A DNA stretch of 64,000 bases from Acinetobacter genomosp. 15BJ. Its GTDB lineage: Bacteria; Pseudomonadota; Gammaproteobacteria; Pseudomonadales; Moraxellaceae. Each line of letters starts with the position of its first letter. Position 1 is the first letter of the stretch. Both the position numbers and the translations under genes were made by a program. Below the pieces are notes generated by a model, which worked only from the letters and a program-made list of their open reading frames with translations, did no database searches and was not told the origin of the DNA. Below are positions 1-8,815 of this stretch, in pieces. The DNA lies in contig NZ_KE007351.1 of the NCBI RefSeq assembly GCF_000400715.1, positions 400,001 through 464,000 on the forward strand. Direction: 5' to 3'.

Positions 1-122
1 GTATCAGCAACGGCTACGGTTTGTTCAGTTGTTGGTGCTGATGCAGTATCGTCTGCCCAAACCACCGCTGAACCACCTAAGAGTGCGCCAGATAGACTGA
101 GCGCCATAAGCATTTTTTTCAT
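1..122 (-). CDS. amt: Ammonium transporter Amt, N-terminal fragment (runs off the window)
   Basis: Only the first 40 codons are visible. They read as a signal peptide: Met-Lys-Lys, then a hydrophobic Leu/Ala/Gly stretch, then a VWADDTAS cleavage-like region. Proteobacterial AmtB proteins often carry a cleavable signal peptide. The main support is position: the gene lies just downstream of a PII gene on the same strand, the conserved glnK-amtB order. AmtB is a trimeric inner-membrane ammonia channel that GlnK plugs when nitrogen is plentiful. The channel domain is outside the window, so the identity rests on context. Confidence 0.75.
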   Translation of the reverse strand, partial: MKKMLMALSLSGALLGGSAVVWADDTASAPTTEQTVAVAD

Positions 123-189
123 TCGTGTCCCCCAACCTTATTTTGTGAGCTATTTCTCTTATTTCTAACTCAGCAAAGTTTGTGCCAAT

Positions 190-528
190 TTAGACAGCAT
201 CTGGCCCAGTTTCACCCGTACGGATACGGATTACTTGCTCTAAATTCGTGACAAAGATTTTACCGTCACCAATTTTGCCTGTGCTTGCGACACGAGTGAT
301 TGATTCAATGACTGCATCCACCATTTCATCGCTAATTGCAATTTCAATCTTCACTTTCGGTAAGAAATCAACCACATACTCTGCACCACGATACAGTTCT
401 GTATGGCCTTTTTGACGTCCGAAACCTTTGACTTCAGTTACGGTAATCCCTTGAACACCAATCTCAGAGAGTGCTTCACGCACATCATCTAATTTAAATG
501 GTTTTACAATTGCAGTTACAAGCTTCAT
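190..528 (-). CDS. glnK: Nitrogen regulatory protein P-II (GlnK/GlnB)
   Basis: A 112-residue protein of typical PII length beginning MKLVTAIVKPFKLDDVREAL. PII trimers sense 2-oxoglutarate, ATP/ADP and uridylylation, and control glutamine synthetase signalling or the Amt channel. The T-loop is intact with the uridylylatable Tyr51 (GAEYVV), and the C-terminal TGKIGDGKIFV signature is present. A longer in-frame ORF extends upstream, but the canonical PII start is the ATG at 528. The gene lies about 67 bp upstream of amt, which favours GlnK over GlnB. Confidence 0.96.
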   Translation of the reverse strand: MKLVTAIVKPFKLDDVREALSEIGVQGITVTEVKGFGRQKGHTELYRGAEYVVDFLPKVKIEIAISDEMVDAVIESITRVASTGKIGDGKIFVTNLEQVIRIRTGETGPDAV

Positions 529-570
529 GTTTGTTTTCCTTCGGCTTATTTTCACCAGTAAGGTTTTATG

Positions 571-586
571 TTCAATTTTCATGCCA
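571..586 (-). promoter_or_regulatory. Possible sigma-54-type promoter for glnK
   Basis: On the minus strand the sequence reads TGGCAT-GAAAA-TTGAA, about 45 bp upstream of the glnK start. The sigma-54 consensus is TGGCAC-N5-TTGCA, with GG and GC ten bases apart. Here GG-N10-GA is seen, so the -12 element has one mismatch. The glnK-amt operons of many proteobacteria are RpoN/NtrC controlled. The match is imperfect and could be chance. Confidence 0.3.
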
Positions 587-803
587 ATATTTAAAGGTTG
601 GGGGTTTTTAAATATCGAGCACAAGCTTTCTTTATAACCTATTTAGGCTTGAAGATGTAGATAGTGCATCGAAAATAAGTTTCATTTCGCTATATTGAAT
701 GAAATCAACCAGTCACTCATCCTTCTGTCCCGAAGTGTGCTAGAGGAATATAGCCAGCAGTGATACACTGAGCAGCAAATATACATAACCTATTGAGCAC
801 TTT

Positions 804-1031
804 ATGATTGAGACTCTTTTACAGGCAATTTTGCAACAAGTTGACCAACCTAAAAAAGACCTAGAAAAAAACTTACGTGCGTTACTCAGTGAAAGTATCG
901 AAAAGTTAGACCTTGTCTCTAAACAAGAGCTTGATCGCCAAAGAACTGCTCTCAATACGGCCAATCAACGCCTGACTGAGCTGCAACAGCAAATGAAAAT
1001 ACTTGAAGGAATCGTTCAGAATAAAAAATAA
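804..1031 (+). CDS. ubiK: UbiK/YqiC-type accessory factor (BMFP family)
   Basis: A 75-residue, highly charged protein. The N-terminal part (MIETLLQAILQQ) is amphipathic, and the C-terminal half (about residues 45-70) is a Gln/Leu-rich coiled coil. This matches the YqiC/BMFP family in length and layout. UbiK helps assemble the ubiquinone biosynthesis complex with UbiJ, and its trimeric coiled coil can associate with membranes. It sits directly upstream of comM on the same strand, an arrangement I believe is common in Acinetobacter. Confidence 0.8.
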   Translation: MIETLLQAILQQVDQPKKDLEKNLRALLSESIEKLDLVSKQELDRQRTALNTANQRLTELQQQMKILEGIVQNKK

Positions 1032-1100
1032 GCACCAATTCGGTGCGAACAGCACCGAAAAATGATTAAAAATAAAGCACCACAATGGAACAATAATAAG

Positions 1101-1940
1101 ATGTCTTTTGCCAAAATCTATACGAGAGGCCTATTGGGTCTGCATGCCCCACAAATTGAAGTTGAGGTTCATATCAGTTCAGGCTTGCCCTCGTTAACAA
1201 TTGTGGGTCTACCTGAAGCTGCAGTTCGTGAAAGTAAAGATCGTGTCCGCTCAGCCATTATTAATAGCGGTTTTCAGTTTCCAACCAAGCGCTTAACCAT
1301 TAATTTAGCGCCTGCAGATTTACCTAAAGACGGTTCCAGACTCGACTTACCCATTGCTCTTGGTATCCTGATTGCTTCTGGACAACTTCCTGAAAACAGC
1401 ACCGAAGGTTTTGAATTTATTGGTGAACTGGCACTGGATGGACATTTACGCCCGATTTCAGGGGCCTTAACCATTGCGATGGCCTGTCAACAGGCGCAAC
1501 ATCGCCTATTACTGCCAACTGCAAATTTGGATGAAGCCAATCAGCTGCCAGAATTTGAAGTCTATGCGGCCAATCATCTACAAGAGGTTTGTGCACATTT
1601 TTCGGGCAATTCCCAGATTCAAGCTGCACCACAAAGAACAACCGCAGCCGCCTCCTATTATCAATTCGATCTTGCCGATGTAAAAGGACAACTTCGCCCG
1701 CGTCGTGCTTTAGAAATTGCTGCCGCAGGCGGACACTCTTTATTATTTAAAGGGCCACCTGGCACTGGTAAAACACTGTTGGCTTCACGGCTGCCCTCTA
1801 TTTTGCCTCCACTCAATGCACGTGAAAATCTAGAAGTCGCCAGTATTTACTCGGTTGCCAATGCACAACATAGCTTTGGACAACGGCCCTTTCGCGCACC
1901 TCACCATACTGCATCTGCGATTGCCTTGGTCGGTGGTGGT
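1101..1940 (+). pseudogene. comM: comM (YifB-family Mg-chelatase-like ATPase), 5' part, interrupted
   Basis: Codons 1-280 of a ComM protein whose remainder is at 22046-22693. The ATG at 1101 (MSFAKIYTRGLLG) matches the usual family start; an upstream in-frame ATG at 1062 is possible. The N-terminal ChlI-like domain and the Walker A motif GPPGTGKT (residues 218-225) are here, while Walker B lies beyond the insertion. Reading continues into the transposon end and stops at 2018, giving a truncated product. ComM is a hexameric helicase that promotes branch migration during natural transformation. The break falls between the second and third parts of a Gly-Gly-Gly-Ser stretch, the site family used by AbaR islands. 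Confidence 0.95.
1936..1940. repeat. Left target-site duplication GTGGT of the comM island
   Basis: The five bases GTGGT immediately precede the transposon end and recur immediately after its other end at 22041-22045. Removing one copy plus the element restores an uninterrupted comM reading frame. A 5-bp duplication is characteristic of Tn7/Tn5053-type heteromeric transposition. Confidence 0.93.
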
Positions 1941-1984
1941 TGTCATTTACCTAAATACTTGTCATATTACCTAAATAGATGTCA
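1941..1984. repeat. Left transposon end with two TnsB-binding-like repeats
   Basis: Two copies of a motif close to TGTCATxTACCTAAATA start at 1941 and 1960, and a third TGTCA begins at 1980. The same motif occurs inverted four times at the right end (21911-22040). Arrays of short repeats at both ends, unequal in number, are how TnsB-type transposases recognise and distinguish ends. Confidence 0.85.
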
Positions 1985-2017
1985 CAACCTCCAATCTTCA
2001 TCAGTTGGAGGTTGCTA

Positions 2018-3790
2018 ATGAAGTTTAATCCTTTTGCTGGTTGCCCAAGAACCACCAGCACGACCAACTTAGATATCAGCAAATTTACCAACCCTCAACT
2101 TGATAATCCAAAGTCCAAAAAACCTGCTTTTTTTAAAGACCACGAATATATTGTGATCTGGTACGGCAAAATTAAAAATAAATCACAACATCGGCATGCC
2201 CAAAAATTAGTTGAAGTGATGTTTGCTAATATCACTGCTCTTGAGAAAGGGAAATATCAAGATTCTGGCTATCAGATTACGATTAGTTTACCGCTTGAAA
2301 TCATACCCAGTATTCCCATTGGCTCAATATGGGCGAATGGCTGCTGCATTGGGCGTTACGATTTGGAGAATATGGGTGTTACTCTGAAGAAGAATTATAA
2401 ATATCAAGTCAATTATGCCCAAACTAAAAATGGCGAAAGCCAATATGCATTTGACCCTGCACTCTACCCTGTTAGCAATATCATTAATGATGGTAACAGT
2501 TTGATTGTGGCTGAGCAGGCAGATGACCAAGGTGTTGTTCATCGCATCATAATCCACCCATTACAATTTTTTAATGCGCTCTATGGCGCATCTAAAGAAA
2601 TTAACCGCATTTTATTAACCTATCTTTGGGGAGAAGGCGAAAACCCATCGGACAGCACAATTAGTCAATTGCTGCACCTGAATTATATAAACCGATCCTG
2701 CCCTGATGCGGTCTTTCTTTCTGAGAAATTCACTAAAGGTGATGCAGTATTTTTGTACCATCTTAGAAATAGTGATTTTACTAAAAAAGTAGTTAAGGCA
2801 TTAAACAGCAGGGTTTTAGCTAATCTTCAAGCCAAGAGATATAGTTATTTAAAAGTTGAGCCTTATCATAAACAACCTATTGAAATGATAATTAAAGCAG
2901 TACAGCTATCTGACGATAGTTGGCTATGCACTCAGATTAATGCTATTTCCATGCCCGAAGGTAAGCTTGTTTATTACGATATTGCCAATTCTTTTTCAAC
3001 TCTCGCTGATCAAGGTTCAGCTAAAAGTTTTCAAACAATTAAGCCAATCTATCAAAACCTCGAAACAGATGATCTAGTTGTAGAAGCAGAGCTTGGGCCT
3101 AATAACCAAAATACGGCCATATTAAGAGAAAAAGTCCAAAGCATCGGTAAAGCTAGAGAAGTCGCCAAGAATCAGAATATTGATATAGTTAAGGCATTAA
3201 ATATCGGCAAAGTCATTCCTATCACCGCGCCAGAGCTTGAGAGTTATGCAACGGGCATTCAAGTGGGTACAGGCGGTCACATTGGTCGTCTACAAGCCGT
3301 TATTGATTTAGAGAGTGGACTTAAAAGTGATACGCTTGAATCTAGCAGCGCTAATCAGCAGTTGGCAGAACTTCTTAATGATGCCAAGTCACTTAGAGGG
3401 CTAACTAAGATTGACAGCTATACCTTTAATGAAGGCTTTCAGGGAGAAACGCTCGCTACCATGACTTATGGCAATCTGCACTCTGTATATCCTAAAACCA
3501 TATTAGTCCTCAGAGTCAAAACTAACTCCAAAAATTATTTCATCATAGATTGTGAACCAACTGATAAATATAGCTCAAGTGGCCTTATCTTTAACGTGGA
3601 TGATGAGCAATGGTTTTTATCAGATAACAATCCCTTGGGGCTACGTCATCTGGTTTATCAGGTACTTGGCAATCGCGGAACATTAAGCAAAACTATGTTT
3701 AAGAACCTTGAAAGCAATGTTGCCACGTTTAACCATGTGAAAGCAGCAAGTAGCAACTGGATAAGAAATGGGATTAATAATTTAACTTAA
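2018..3790 (+). CDS. Probable TnsE-like targeting protein
   Basis: A 590-residue protein, the first gene inside the left end of the element. The ATG at 2018 has a strong GGAGG six bases upstream; an earlier in-frame ATG at 1979 overlaps the end repeat and lacks a site. I recall Tn7 TnsE as similar in size and plan: an N-terminal half with a short helical segment after a HPLQFF-like stretch (about residue 180), an acidic linker (VVEAELGPNN), and a compact C-terminal domain, here LRGLTKIDSYTFNEGF to the end. TnsE directs Tn7 to replicating lagging-strand DNA through the sliding clamp. Sequence similarity by eye is weak, so the call relies on length, domain plan and placement away from the tnsABC block. 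Confidence 0.5.
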   Translation: MKFNPFAGCPRTTSTTNLDISKFTNPQLDNPKSKKPAFFKDHEYIVIWYGKIKNKSQHRHAQKLVEVMFANITALEKGKYQDSGYQITISLPLEIIPSIPIGSIWANGCCIGRYDLENMGVTLKKNYKYQVNYAQTKNGESQYAFDPALYPVSNIINDGNSLIVAEQADDQGVVHRIIIHPLQFFNALYGASKEINRILLTYLWGEGENPSDSTISQLLHLNYINRSCPDAVFLSEKFTKGDAVFLYHLRNSDFTKKVVKALNSRVLANLQAKRYSYLKVEPYHKQPIEMIIKAVQLSDDSWLCTQINAISMPEGKLVYYDIANSFSTLADQGSAKSFQTIKPIYQNLETDDLVVEAELGPNNQNTAILREKVQSIGKAREVAKNQNIDIVKALNIGKVIPITAPELESYATGIQVGTGGHIGRLQAVIDLESGLKSDTLESSSANQQLAELLNDAKSLRGLTKIDSYTFNEGFQGETLATMTYGNLHSVYPKTILVLRVKTNSKNYFIIDCEPTDKYSSSGLIFNVDDEQWFLSDNNPLGLRHLVYQVLGNRGTLSKTMFKNLESNVATFNHVKAASSNWIRNGINNLT

Positions 3791-3885
3791 TTTTTAGTGT
3801 CTATTTGATCTTGAAAACTATACGCCGATCCCTCATTGATAAACGAATTAATTTATATAACAAGGCGAAAATAATGCATTACAGT

Positions 3886-4924
3886 GGCTTTGTTGCACAA
3901 ACCTATCTGTAAAGGGTTTTTCAGCGATATAATTTTCAAATGAAGAAGCCTACACACAAAATCTACCGCACAACCAATTGGCCCGCATATAACCGAGCAC
4001 TTATGAGTCGCGGAAATATTGCCATTTGGTTTGATCCTGCTATGTAATGGTATGCGCCATCAAAAGGCAAACAAGGGCGAAATCAAACCTACTCCGACGC
4101 AGCTATCCAATGCTGCTTAATGATTAAATCCTTATTTCGTCTGTCTTTACGTATGGTTACTGGCTTTGTGCAAAGTCTGATTAAACTTTGCGGATTAAAT
4201 TGGATAGCTCCAGATTACACCACGCTTTGTAGAAGACAAAAGCATATTGATATTGTAATCAGCTACCAAAAAAGTAGCGATGGGCTGCATCTACTCATGG
4301 ACTCTACAGGCATGAAGTTTCTAGGTGAGGGCGAATGGAAACGTAAGAAACATCAGCCTGAATATCGTCGCCAATGGCGTAAACTAAATATTGGTATAGA
4401 TGCTAAAACCCTACAAATACGAGCAGTTCAGCTTACAACCAATAATGTCAGTGATTCACAGGTGCTTGGTGATTTACTTAATCAGATTCCACAAGATGAG
4501 CAGATTAACTCTGTTTATACCGATGGAGCTTATGACACCAAGCAATGCCGTCAGGTCATTGCAGATCGGCAAGGGCATGCGGTGATTCCACCTAGAAAAA
4601 ATGCGAAACAATGGAAAGATACAAAGAGTAGCTCGCTAGAGCGAAATGAATTACTTCGAACAATTAAACGTTTAGGCAGGACACTATGGAAAAAATGGTC
4701 AGGCTATCATCGGCGAAGTTTGGTTGAAACTAAGATGCATTGCATTAAATTATTAGGAGGTAAACTCAGTGCAAGGAGTTTTGATAGCCAAGTGAATGAA
4801 ATCCATGCACGTGTAGCAGTCCTTAACAGATTTACGGAATTAGGTCGACCACTTACCCAAGTTACGCCTTAAATTTAGCTCAATTAGGGGCGCTTTGCAT
4901 TTCAAATCTTTGTGCAACAAAGCC
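3886..4924 (+). mobile_element. IS17-like IS5-family insertion sequence
   Basis: A 1039-bp element with inverted ends GGCTTTGTTGCACAAA (3886) and its complement (to 4924). Length, ends and transposase fit the IS5 family, IS903/IS17-type elements common in Acinetobacter. Flanks are CATTACAGT and TCTTAGAAA, so the 9-bp duplication expected for this group is absent. This suggests a deletion or recombination after insertion, consistent with the truncated gene on the right side. Confidence 0.88.
3940..4872 (+). pseudogene. IS5-family transposase with in-frame nonsense codon
   Basis: Translation from ATG 3940 reads MKKPTHKIYRTTNWPAYNRA as in IS5-family transposases and is in one frame to 4872. Codon 36 is TAA (4045-4047), between FDPAM and WYAPSKGKQGR. 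A single CAA-to-TAA change would explain it. The downstream part keeps the DDE core: MDSTGMKF, VYTDGAYD and the YHRRSLVETKM signature. A restart at 4120 would lack the N-terminal DNA-binding part, so the element is probably immobile on its own. Confidence 0.85.
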
Positions 4925-5012
4925 TCTTAGAAAGCATGTATTAGGTGATACTGCGGAAATAAAGGAACAAGAACTGAATGAATTTTTAGCTTTAATTAAG
5001 CGCTACGTATAA
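4925..5012 (+). pseudogene. 3' remnant of a cargo gene cut by the IS
   Basis: Right after the IS the sequence reads LRKHVLGDTAEIKEQELNEF and continues to a TAA at 5010-5012. On the left side of the IS, an ATG at 3874 preceded by AAGGCG gives MHYS before the IS begins. The two pieces are likely the ends of one gene whose middle was lost with or after IS insertion. The product is not recognisable. Confidence 0.5.
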
Positions 5013-5019
5013 TTTAAAC

Positions 5020-5047
5020 GCACAGTTTTTAAAATAGAAAACTGTGC
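5020..5047 (+). terminator. Hairpin after the truncated cargo gene
   Basis: A perfect 10-bp stem, GCACAGTTTT paired with AAAACTGTGC, around an 8-base AT-rich loop. It lies between the converging remnant gene and the minus-strand small ORF, and can serve as a terminator, although no long T-run follows the stem. Confidence 0.55.
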
Positions 5048-5056
5048 ACTGACCTA

Positions 5057-5182
5057 TCAATGACAGTGGTAATCACCAGTTTTACTATTGGTATGACAAC
5101 CCTGTGAGTTTGTTCCTCCAGAATGAGCATTTGCATAAGTAAATGACATGCCTATAAAGCATATTAATAAAAAAAATTTCAT
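5057..5182 (-). CDS. Small secreted YHYH/HSGGT-type peptide, 41 aa
   Basis: A short ORF with a clear signal peptide (MKFFLLICFIGMSFTYANA) followed by a mature peptide of about 22 residues: HSGGTNSQGCHTN then SKTGDYHCH. Short exported HSGGTD-x-GCH...YHCH proteins and domains recur in proteobacteria, and the conserved Cys and His residues suggest metal binding or a disulfide. It lies at the end of the metal-efflux cargo on the same strand, which fits a periplasmic metal-related role, but function is unknown. Confidence 0.6.
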   Translation of the reverse strand: MKFFLLICFIGMSFTYANAHSGGTNSQGCHTNSKTGDYHCH

Positions 5183-5245
5183 CTAATCCCATCTCCAATA
5201 GTAAGAATATCAATTTGTATGATATTTAATCAAAGCTAACACAAC

Positions 5246-5671
5246 TTAGGCCATTTTCAAATAAATCAGATAGATGAAAACATAACGAAAAAACTTGGCT
5301 ATCAATACTAAAAACAGGAATTTAGAAAATTTCTCCTTAAGCACGCCACTGACTAAGGTAATTGGATCACCGATCACTGGAACCCAGCTTAATAATAGTA
5401 AAGGTGAACCATAACGCCCATATAGGTTTTGTGCCTTTAATAACTTTTCTTCAGATACAGGAAACCATTTCTTATCTTTGTATTTTTCAACTTGTACTCC
5501 CAACCACCAATTCACGCATGAGCCTAAAACATTTCCTAGCGTTGCTACACTTATAAGTAAAATGGCTGAATATTCTCCTAGGATTAGTATTCCAGCTAAT
5601 ACAGATTCGGATTGCAGAGGCAGTAATGTTGCTGCCCCAAATGCACTTAAGAATAAAAAAATATAAGCCAC
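5246..5671 (-). CDS. YqaA/DedA-type inner-membrane protein
   Basis: A 141-residue hydrophobic protein with about four membrane segments. The order LLPLQSES...LGNVLGSCVNWWLG then GRYGSPLLLLSWVPVIGDP is typical of the YqaA branch of the SNARE-associated/DedA (VTT) family. Members occur repeatedly in metal-resistance gene clusters. Its start touches the stop of the MFS gene (shared base at 5671), so the two are translationally coupled. The substrate is not deducible. Confidence 0.8.
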   Translation of the reverse strand: MAYIFLFLSAFGAATLLPLQSESVLAGILILGEYSAILLISVATLGNVLGSCVNWWLGVQVEKYKDKKWFPVSEEKLLKAQNLYGRYGSPLLLLSWVPVIGDPITLVSGVLKEKFSKFLFLVLIAKFFRYVFIYLIYLKMA

Positions 5672-6978
5672 TATTTAGGCCAATGCTGGTGATATCTATC
5701 AATCATAAATTCATGCTCATGCTTACCTTTATGATTGTGCTGCAATAAATGCTCGTGGTCCTGCGGTAAATCAGGATGAGTATGCTCTAGAATTAAATCA
5801 TCTTTTCTTGGCCAGATAACAAATGCGACGACCATGGATACGAGGGCAATGAATGCCATAGGCACAAAAGTAATCAATGTTCCAAAGTTTGTACTTAACC
5901 AGCCCACTAATGGATAAGTGATTAACCAACAAGCATGGGAAAATGCAAATTGAGCTGCAAATAGTGCTGCCCGGTTTTCACTTGAGGCAGACTTTCTAAT
6001 AAGACGTCCAGTGGGTGTTTGAGAAACCGAATAACCAATGCCTAATATAAACCAAAGTGCTAATAACCAAGCATAGGTAGAAATAAAGTAGCCACTCAGT
6101 AATCCAACGACGAGAACCACAGTCCCTGAAAGCATGACAGCTCTATCATTCAATTTATCTAATATTTTTGGCAATGCAAATGCAGCAAGCATTGAACCTA
6201 ATCCAAATAAACCAAATGCCCATGTCGTCGCTTTTTCCGTCAAGCCAAAGGTCGTTTGAACAAGAACGACTGTATTTACGATAACGACTGCACTGGCTGA
6301 AGCAATAGCGAGATTTAAAGCTAACAATGCTTTTAAACGAGGTGTTCTGAAATATATTTTTGCGCCTTGTTTGATCCGGTTATATACCCCGATAAACTCA
6401 GGCATTTTCGCATTTGGTAATTTTGCACTGACTACAAATAATGCTGAACCGATAAATCCAACCACAGTTCCCAAAAACAAGTTGTGATAACTCATCACTG
6501 TGAGTAATAAACCTGCAAGCATCGGGCTTATAATGTTTTCCAGATCGTAGGCTAAACGAGACAGAGATAAAGCCTTTGTATACTCTTCTTCTATGGGTAA
6601 AACTTCCGGGATCATGGCCTGGAATGTTGGGGTAAAAGCGGCTGAAGCAGACTGTAGAATAAAAATCAAAATATAGATTTGCCAGATTTGAGTCACGAAA
6701 GGCAGACACAATGCGGTTAAAGCTCGAATGACATCTAAGCCCACCAAAACTTTTTTTCTCGGTAATCTTTCAGCAAATGCGGAAGCAATGGGTGCGACCC
6801 CAATATAAGCAATCATTTTAATTGCCAAGGCAATACCCAGGACCTGCGCTGCCTGCCCTTTTGCGATGTCGTAAGCCTGCAAGGCTAGAGCAATAGTAAT
6901 GAGTCCCGTACCAATCAAAGCGATAACTTGAGCTAAGAACAAATGCCGATATGTTATGTTTTTTAATACTTCTAGCAT
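5671..6978 (-). CDS. MFS metal exporter with His-rich tail (NreB-like)
   Basis: A 435-residue major facilitator with 12 predicted membrane segments. The motif ASAFAERLPRKKVLVGLD (about residues 64-82) is the MFS loop 2-3 signature. The C-terminus is cytoplasmic and very rich in histidine (HTHPDLPQDHEH, then HNHKGKHEHE). Nickel exporters of the NreB type have this MFS-plus-His-tail plan. Its place in an RND efflux cluster supports divalent metal export (Ni or Co, perhaps Zn). Metal choice is inference. Confidence 0.78.
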   Translation of the reverse strand: MLEVLKNITYRHLFLAQVIALIGTGLITIALALQAYDIAKGQAAQVLGIALAIKMIAYIGVAPIASAFAERLPRKKVLVGLDVIRALTALCLPFVTQIWQIYILIFILQSASAAFTPTFQAMIPEVLPIEEEYTKALSLSRLAYDLENIISPMLAGLLLTVMSYHNLFLGTVVGFIGSALFVVSAKLPNAKMPEFIGVYNRIKQGAKIYFRTPRLKALLALNLAIASASAVVIVNTVVLVQTTFGLTEKATTWAFGLFGLGSMLAAFALPKILDKLNDRAVMLSGTVVLVVGLLSGYFISTYAWLLALWFILGIGYSVSQTPTGRLIRKSASSENRAALFAAQFAFSHACWLITYPLVGWLSTNFGTLITFVPMAFIALVSMVVAFVIWPRKDDLILEHTHPDLPQDHEHLLQHNHKGKHEHEFMIDRYHQHWPK

Positions 6979-7061
6979 TTTAGGGACTCCTTATTTAAAA
7001 CCTAACTTTTATGCCATACAGGTTCCAGATGAGGCTTAGGCCTCATCTGGAATTCCAAAAA

Positions 7062-7700
7062 TTAAAAGACCTTTTTCATTTCACTGAATTGACCTTCAAT
7101 ATTCAAAGTTACAGTCACTGGATTTTCTGTTCTGTTTCGCCAGAACCAGCCATGCTTTCCGTCAAATGCAGCAGTCAATGTGCCAGATTGCTCAGTTTCA
7201 TTTTTACCTTTACCGTAACCATGATAAAAGTCTTTTGGCGCATTTACAGGATCGCCATGGGTATCATAGTTCAGACCACCACCTGAAGATTTCCAATCAA
7301 AGCTTACACTTGCATCTTTAGGCATAGCCAACTTAACTTCAGTTGCCTGGTTAGGTTTTAATTCGATAGAGATCGATTCTTTCTTAATAGCGGGCATTGT
7401 ATTTGAGCTATCATTTGTTACAGCAGCCTGAGCAACCGAACTATTAGCAGTATTTACTGAAGGGATCTGAGGGGTCTCTCCCATTCCATTCTCTGATTCA
7501 GCCGCTAAAGATTGCTTGATTTCCCCCATTTTGGTTAAACCCAAAACTTTACCTACACCAGTAGGGTCAATAGCGTATTCGGCTGGCATTACACAAGTCA
7601 CAAGAACAACAACGGCACTCACCGCAGCAACCACAGTGGATTTAATCAGTTTCTTTGAAGAGGGTAATTCAACATCTTTTGGAATTTCAGCGTTAAACAT
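7062..7700 (-). CDS. Transmembrane anchor protein of the metal-efflux cluster
   Basis: A 212-residue protein with a single N-terminal membrane segment (about residues 19-42, KLIKSTVVAAVSAVVVLVTC) and a periplasmic region. The C-terminal domain (MPKDASVSFDWKSSGGGLNY to the end) contains DTHGDP, FYHGYGKG and HGWFWRN and looks like a small beta domain. Proteins of this plan are usually labelled 'transmembrane anchor protein' and occur beside HupE/UreJ and CzcA-like genes. Role unproven; a periplasmic partner of the transporter is likely. It is 11 bp downstream of the HupE-like gene. Confidence 0.72.
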   Translation of the reverse strand: MFNAEIPKDVELPSSKKLIKSTVVAAVSAVVVLVTCVMPAEYAIDPTGVGKVLGLTKMGEIKQSLAAESENGMGETPQIPSVNTANSSVAQAAVTNDSSNTMPAIKKESISIELKPNQATEVKLAMPKDASVSFDWKSSGGGLNYDTHGDPVNAPKDFYHGYGKGKNETEQSGTLTAAFDGKHGWFWRNRTENPVTVTLNIEGQFSEMKKVF

Positions 7701-7711
7701 AATTTAGATCC

Positions 7712-8425
7712 TTATTGTGTAATGAAGCCAGTGAGTTGGTAGCCAACAAGTAGAAAACCAAGGAACATCAAGAAGACATTGCTTTGATATGCTGTTTTGA
7801 AGAAATAAGGGGTTTTTCTCCACATCGTCATAAGCAGTAAAATGATGGCTAATGCCATGAGTTGCCCTAATTCGACCCCGATGTTGAAAGAGATCAGATT
7901 CGCAAGCAGGCCATCATCTGGCACTTCATATTCCTGAATTTTTACAGCTAAACCAAAGCCGTGAATCAAACCAAAAATCAGCGTGGCAATTTTTGTATTG
8001 GGCTGGAATCCAAACCAGCGCTGATAAGCACCTAAATTATCTAAAGCTTTATAAACAATAGAAAAACCAATGATTGCATCAATAATGTATGCATTCATCG
8101 AAATGTTGTAATACACCCCTATCAGCATGGTAACTGAGTGACCGATGGCGAACAGGCTGACATACAAACCAATATCTTTCATACGGTATAAGAAGAAAAT
8201 AATACCGACCAGAAATAATAAATGGTCATAACCTGTAACCATGTGTTTGGCGCCCAGATAAATAAAGGGGATCACATGAACACCGTAGATTTCCTGTATA
8301 TAGCCTTTGTCACCCTCTGCAACTCCATGAGCAAAAAGTGCAGGACTTATCAAGACCATACATAAAGCAATCAACAGCTTTAAATAGGTTTTGAGCTTCA
8401 CATAATGTGAATCAATAATTTGCAT
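7712..8425 (-). CDS. HupE/UreJ-family membrane protein
   Basis: A 237-residue protein with an N-terminal signal or membrane segment and about six further membrane segments. The family motif HMVTGYDHLLFLVG (about residues 61-74) has the conserved His and Asp residues expected for metal coordination, and GLIHGFGLA is the second signature. HupE/UreJ proteins are linked to nickel or cobalt uptake. Inside an efflux cluster this branch may instead assist export or metal sensing. It is followed closely by the anchor protein gene. Confidence 0.85.
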   Translation of the reverse strand: MQIIDSHYVKLKTYLKLLIALCMVLISPALFAHGVAEGDKGYIQEIYGVHVIPFIYLGAKHMVTGYDHLLFLVGIIFFLYRMKDIGLYVSLFAIGHSVTMLIGVYYNISMNAYIIDAIIGFSIVYKALDNLGAYQRWFGFQPNTKIATLIFGLIHGFGLAVKIQEYEVPDDGLLANLISFNIGVELGQLMALAIILLLMTMWRKTPYFFKTAYQSNVFLMFLGFLLVGYQLTGFITQ

Positions 8426-8465
8426 CTAAATCAAACTCCAAAAATTAAAAAATGGTTCAAAAAAC

Positions 8466-8804
8466 TCATGATTTTTTTGGAGGTTTAAAAATACGACTTG
8501 CAAGCAATAGAGCGTATTTCTTCGTACGGTCAAATATTTGCGCACCTAACAGAAGCAAGATGAGTGCTATTTCTTTGAGAGATGCAACATTAGAAAAATG
8601 TTCGTAATAGGTATCTTGATGATGATGTGAATGTTGCTGATTTACCTCATGATGATGAGTATGAATCACATCTACATAGGCATGCTCTTGAAAGCGGTTT
8701 TCAGTCGCATGCTCGTTAAAATGCAGACATAGTGCAAGACTGATGATGCAAACCAGCCACATCATCACATATCTCATTTTTGAATCTTGCACTATTGCCA
8801 TCAT
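8466..8804 (-). CDS. His-rich small membrane protein of the efflux operon
   Basis: A 112-residue protein with two membrane segments (about residues 11-28 and 75-92) separated by a loop that is loaded with histidine: HTHHHEVNQQHSHHHQ. The loop would be periplasmic if the N-terminus is inside. It lies 11 bp downstream of czcA on the same strand, so it is probably co-transcribed. A metal-buffering or chaperone role is likely by composition. No family recognised. Confidence 0.7.
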   Translation of the reverse strand: MMAIVQDSKMRYVMMWLVCIISLALCLHFNEHATENRFQEHAYVDVIHTHHHEVNQQHSHHHQDTYYEHFSNVASLKEIALILLLLGAQIFDRTKKYALLLASRIFKPPKKS

Positions 8805-8815
8805 ATTGAACTTCT

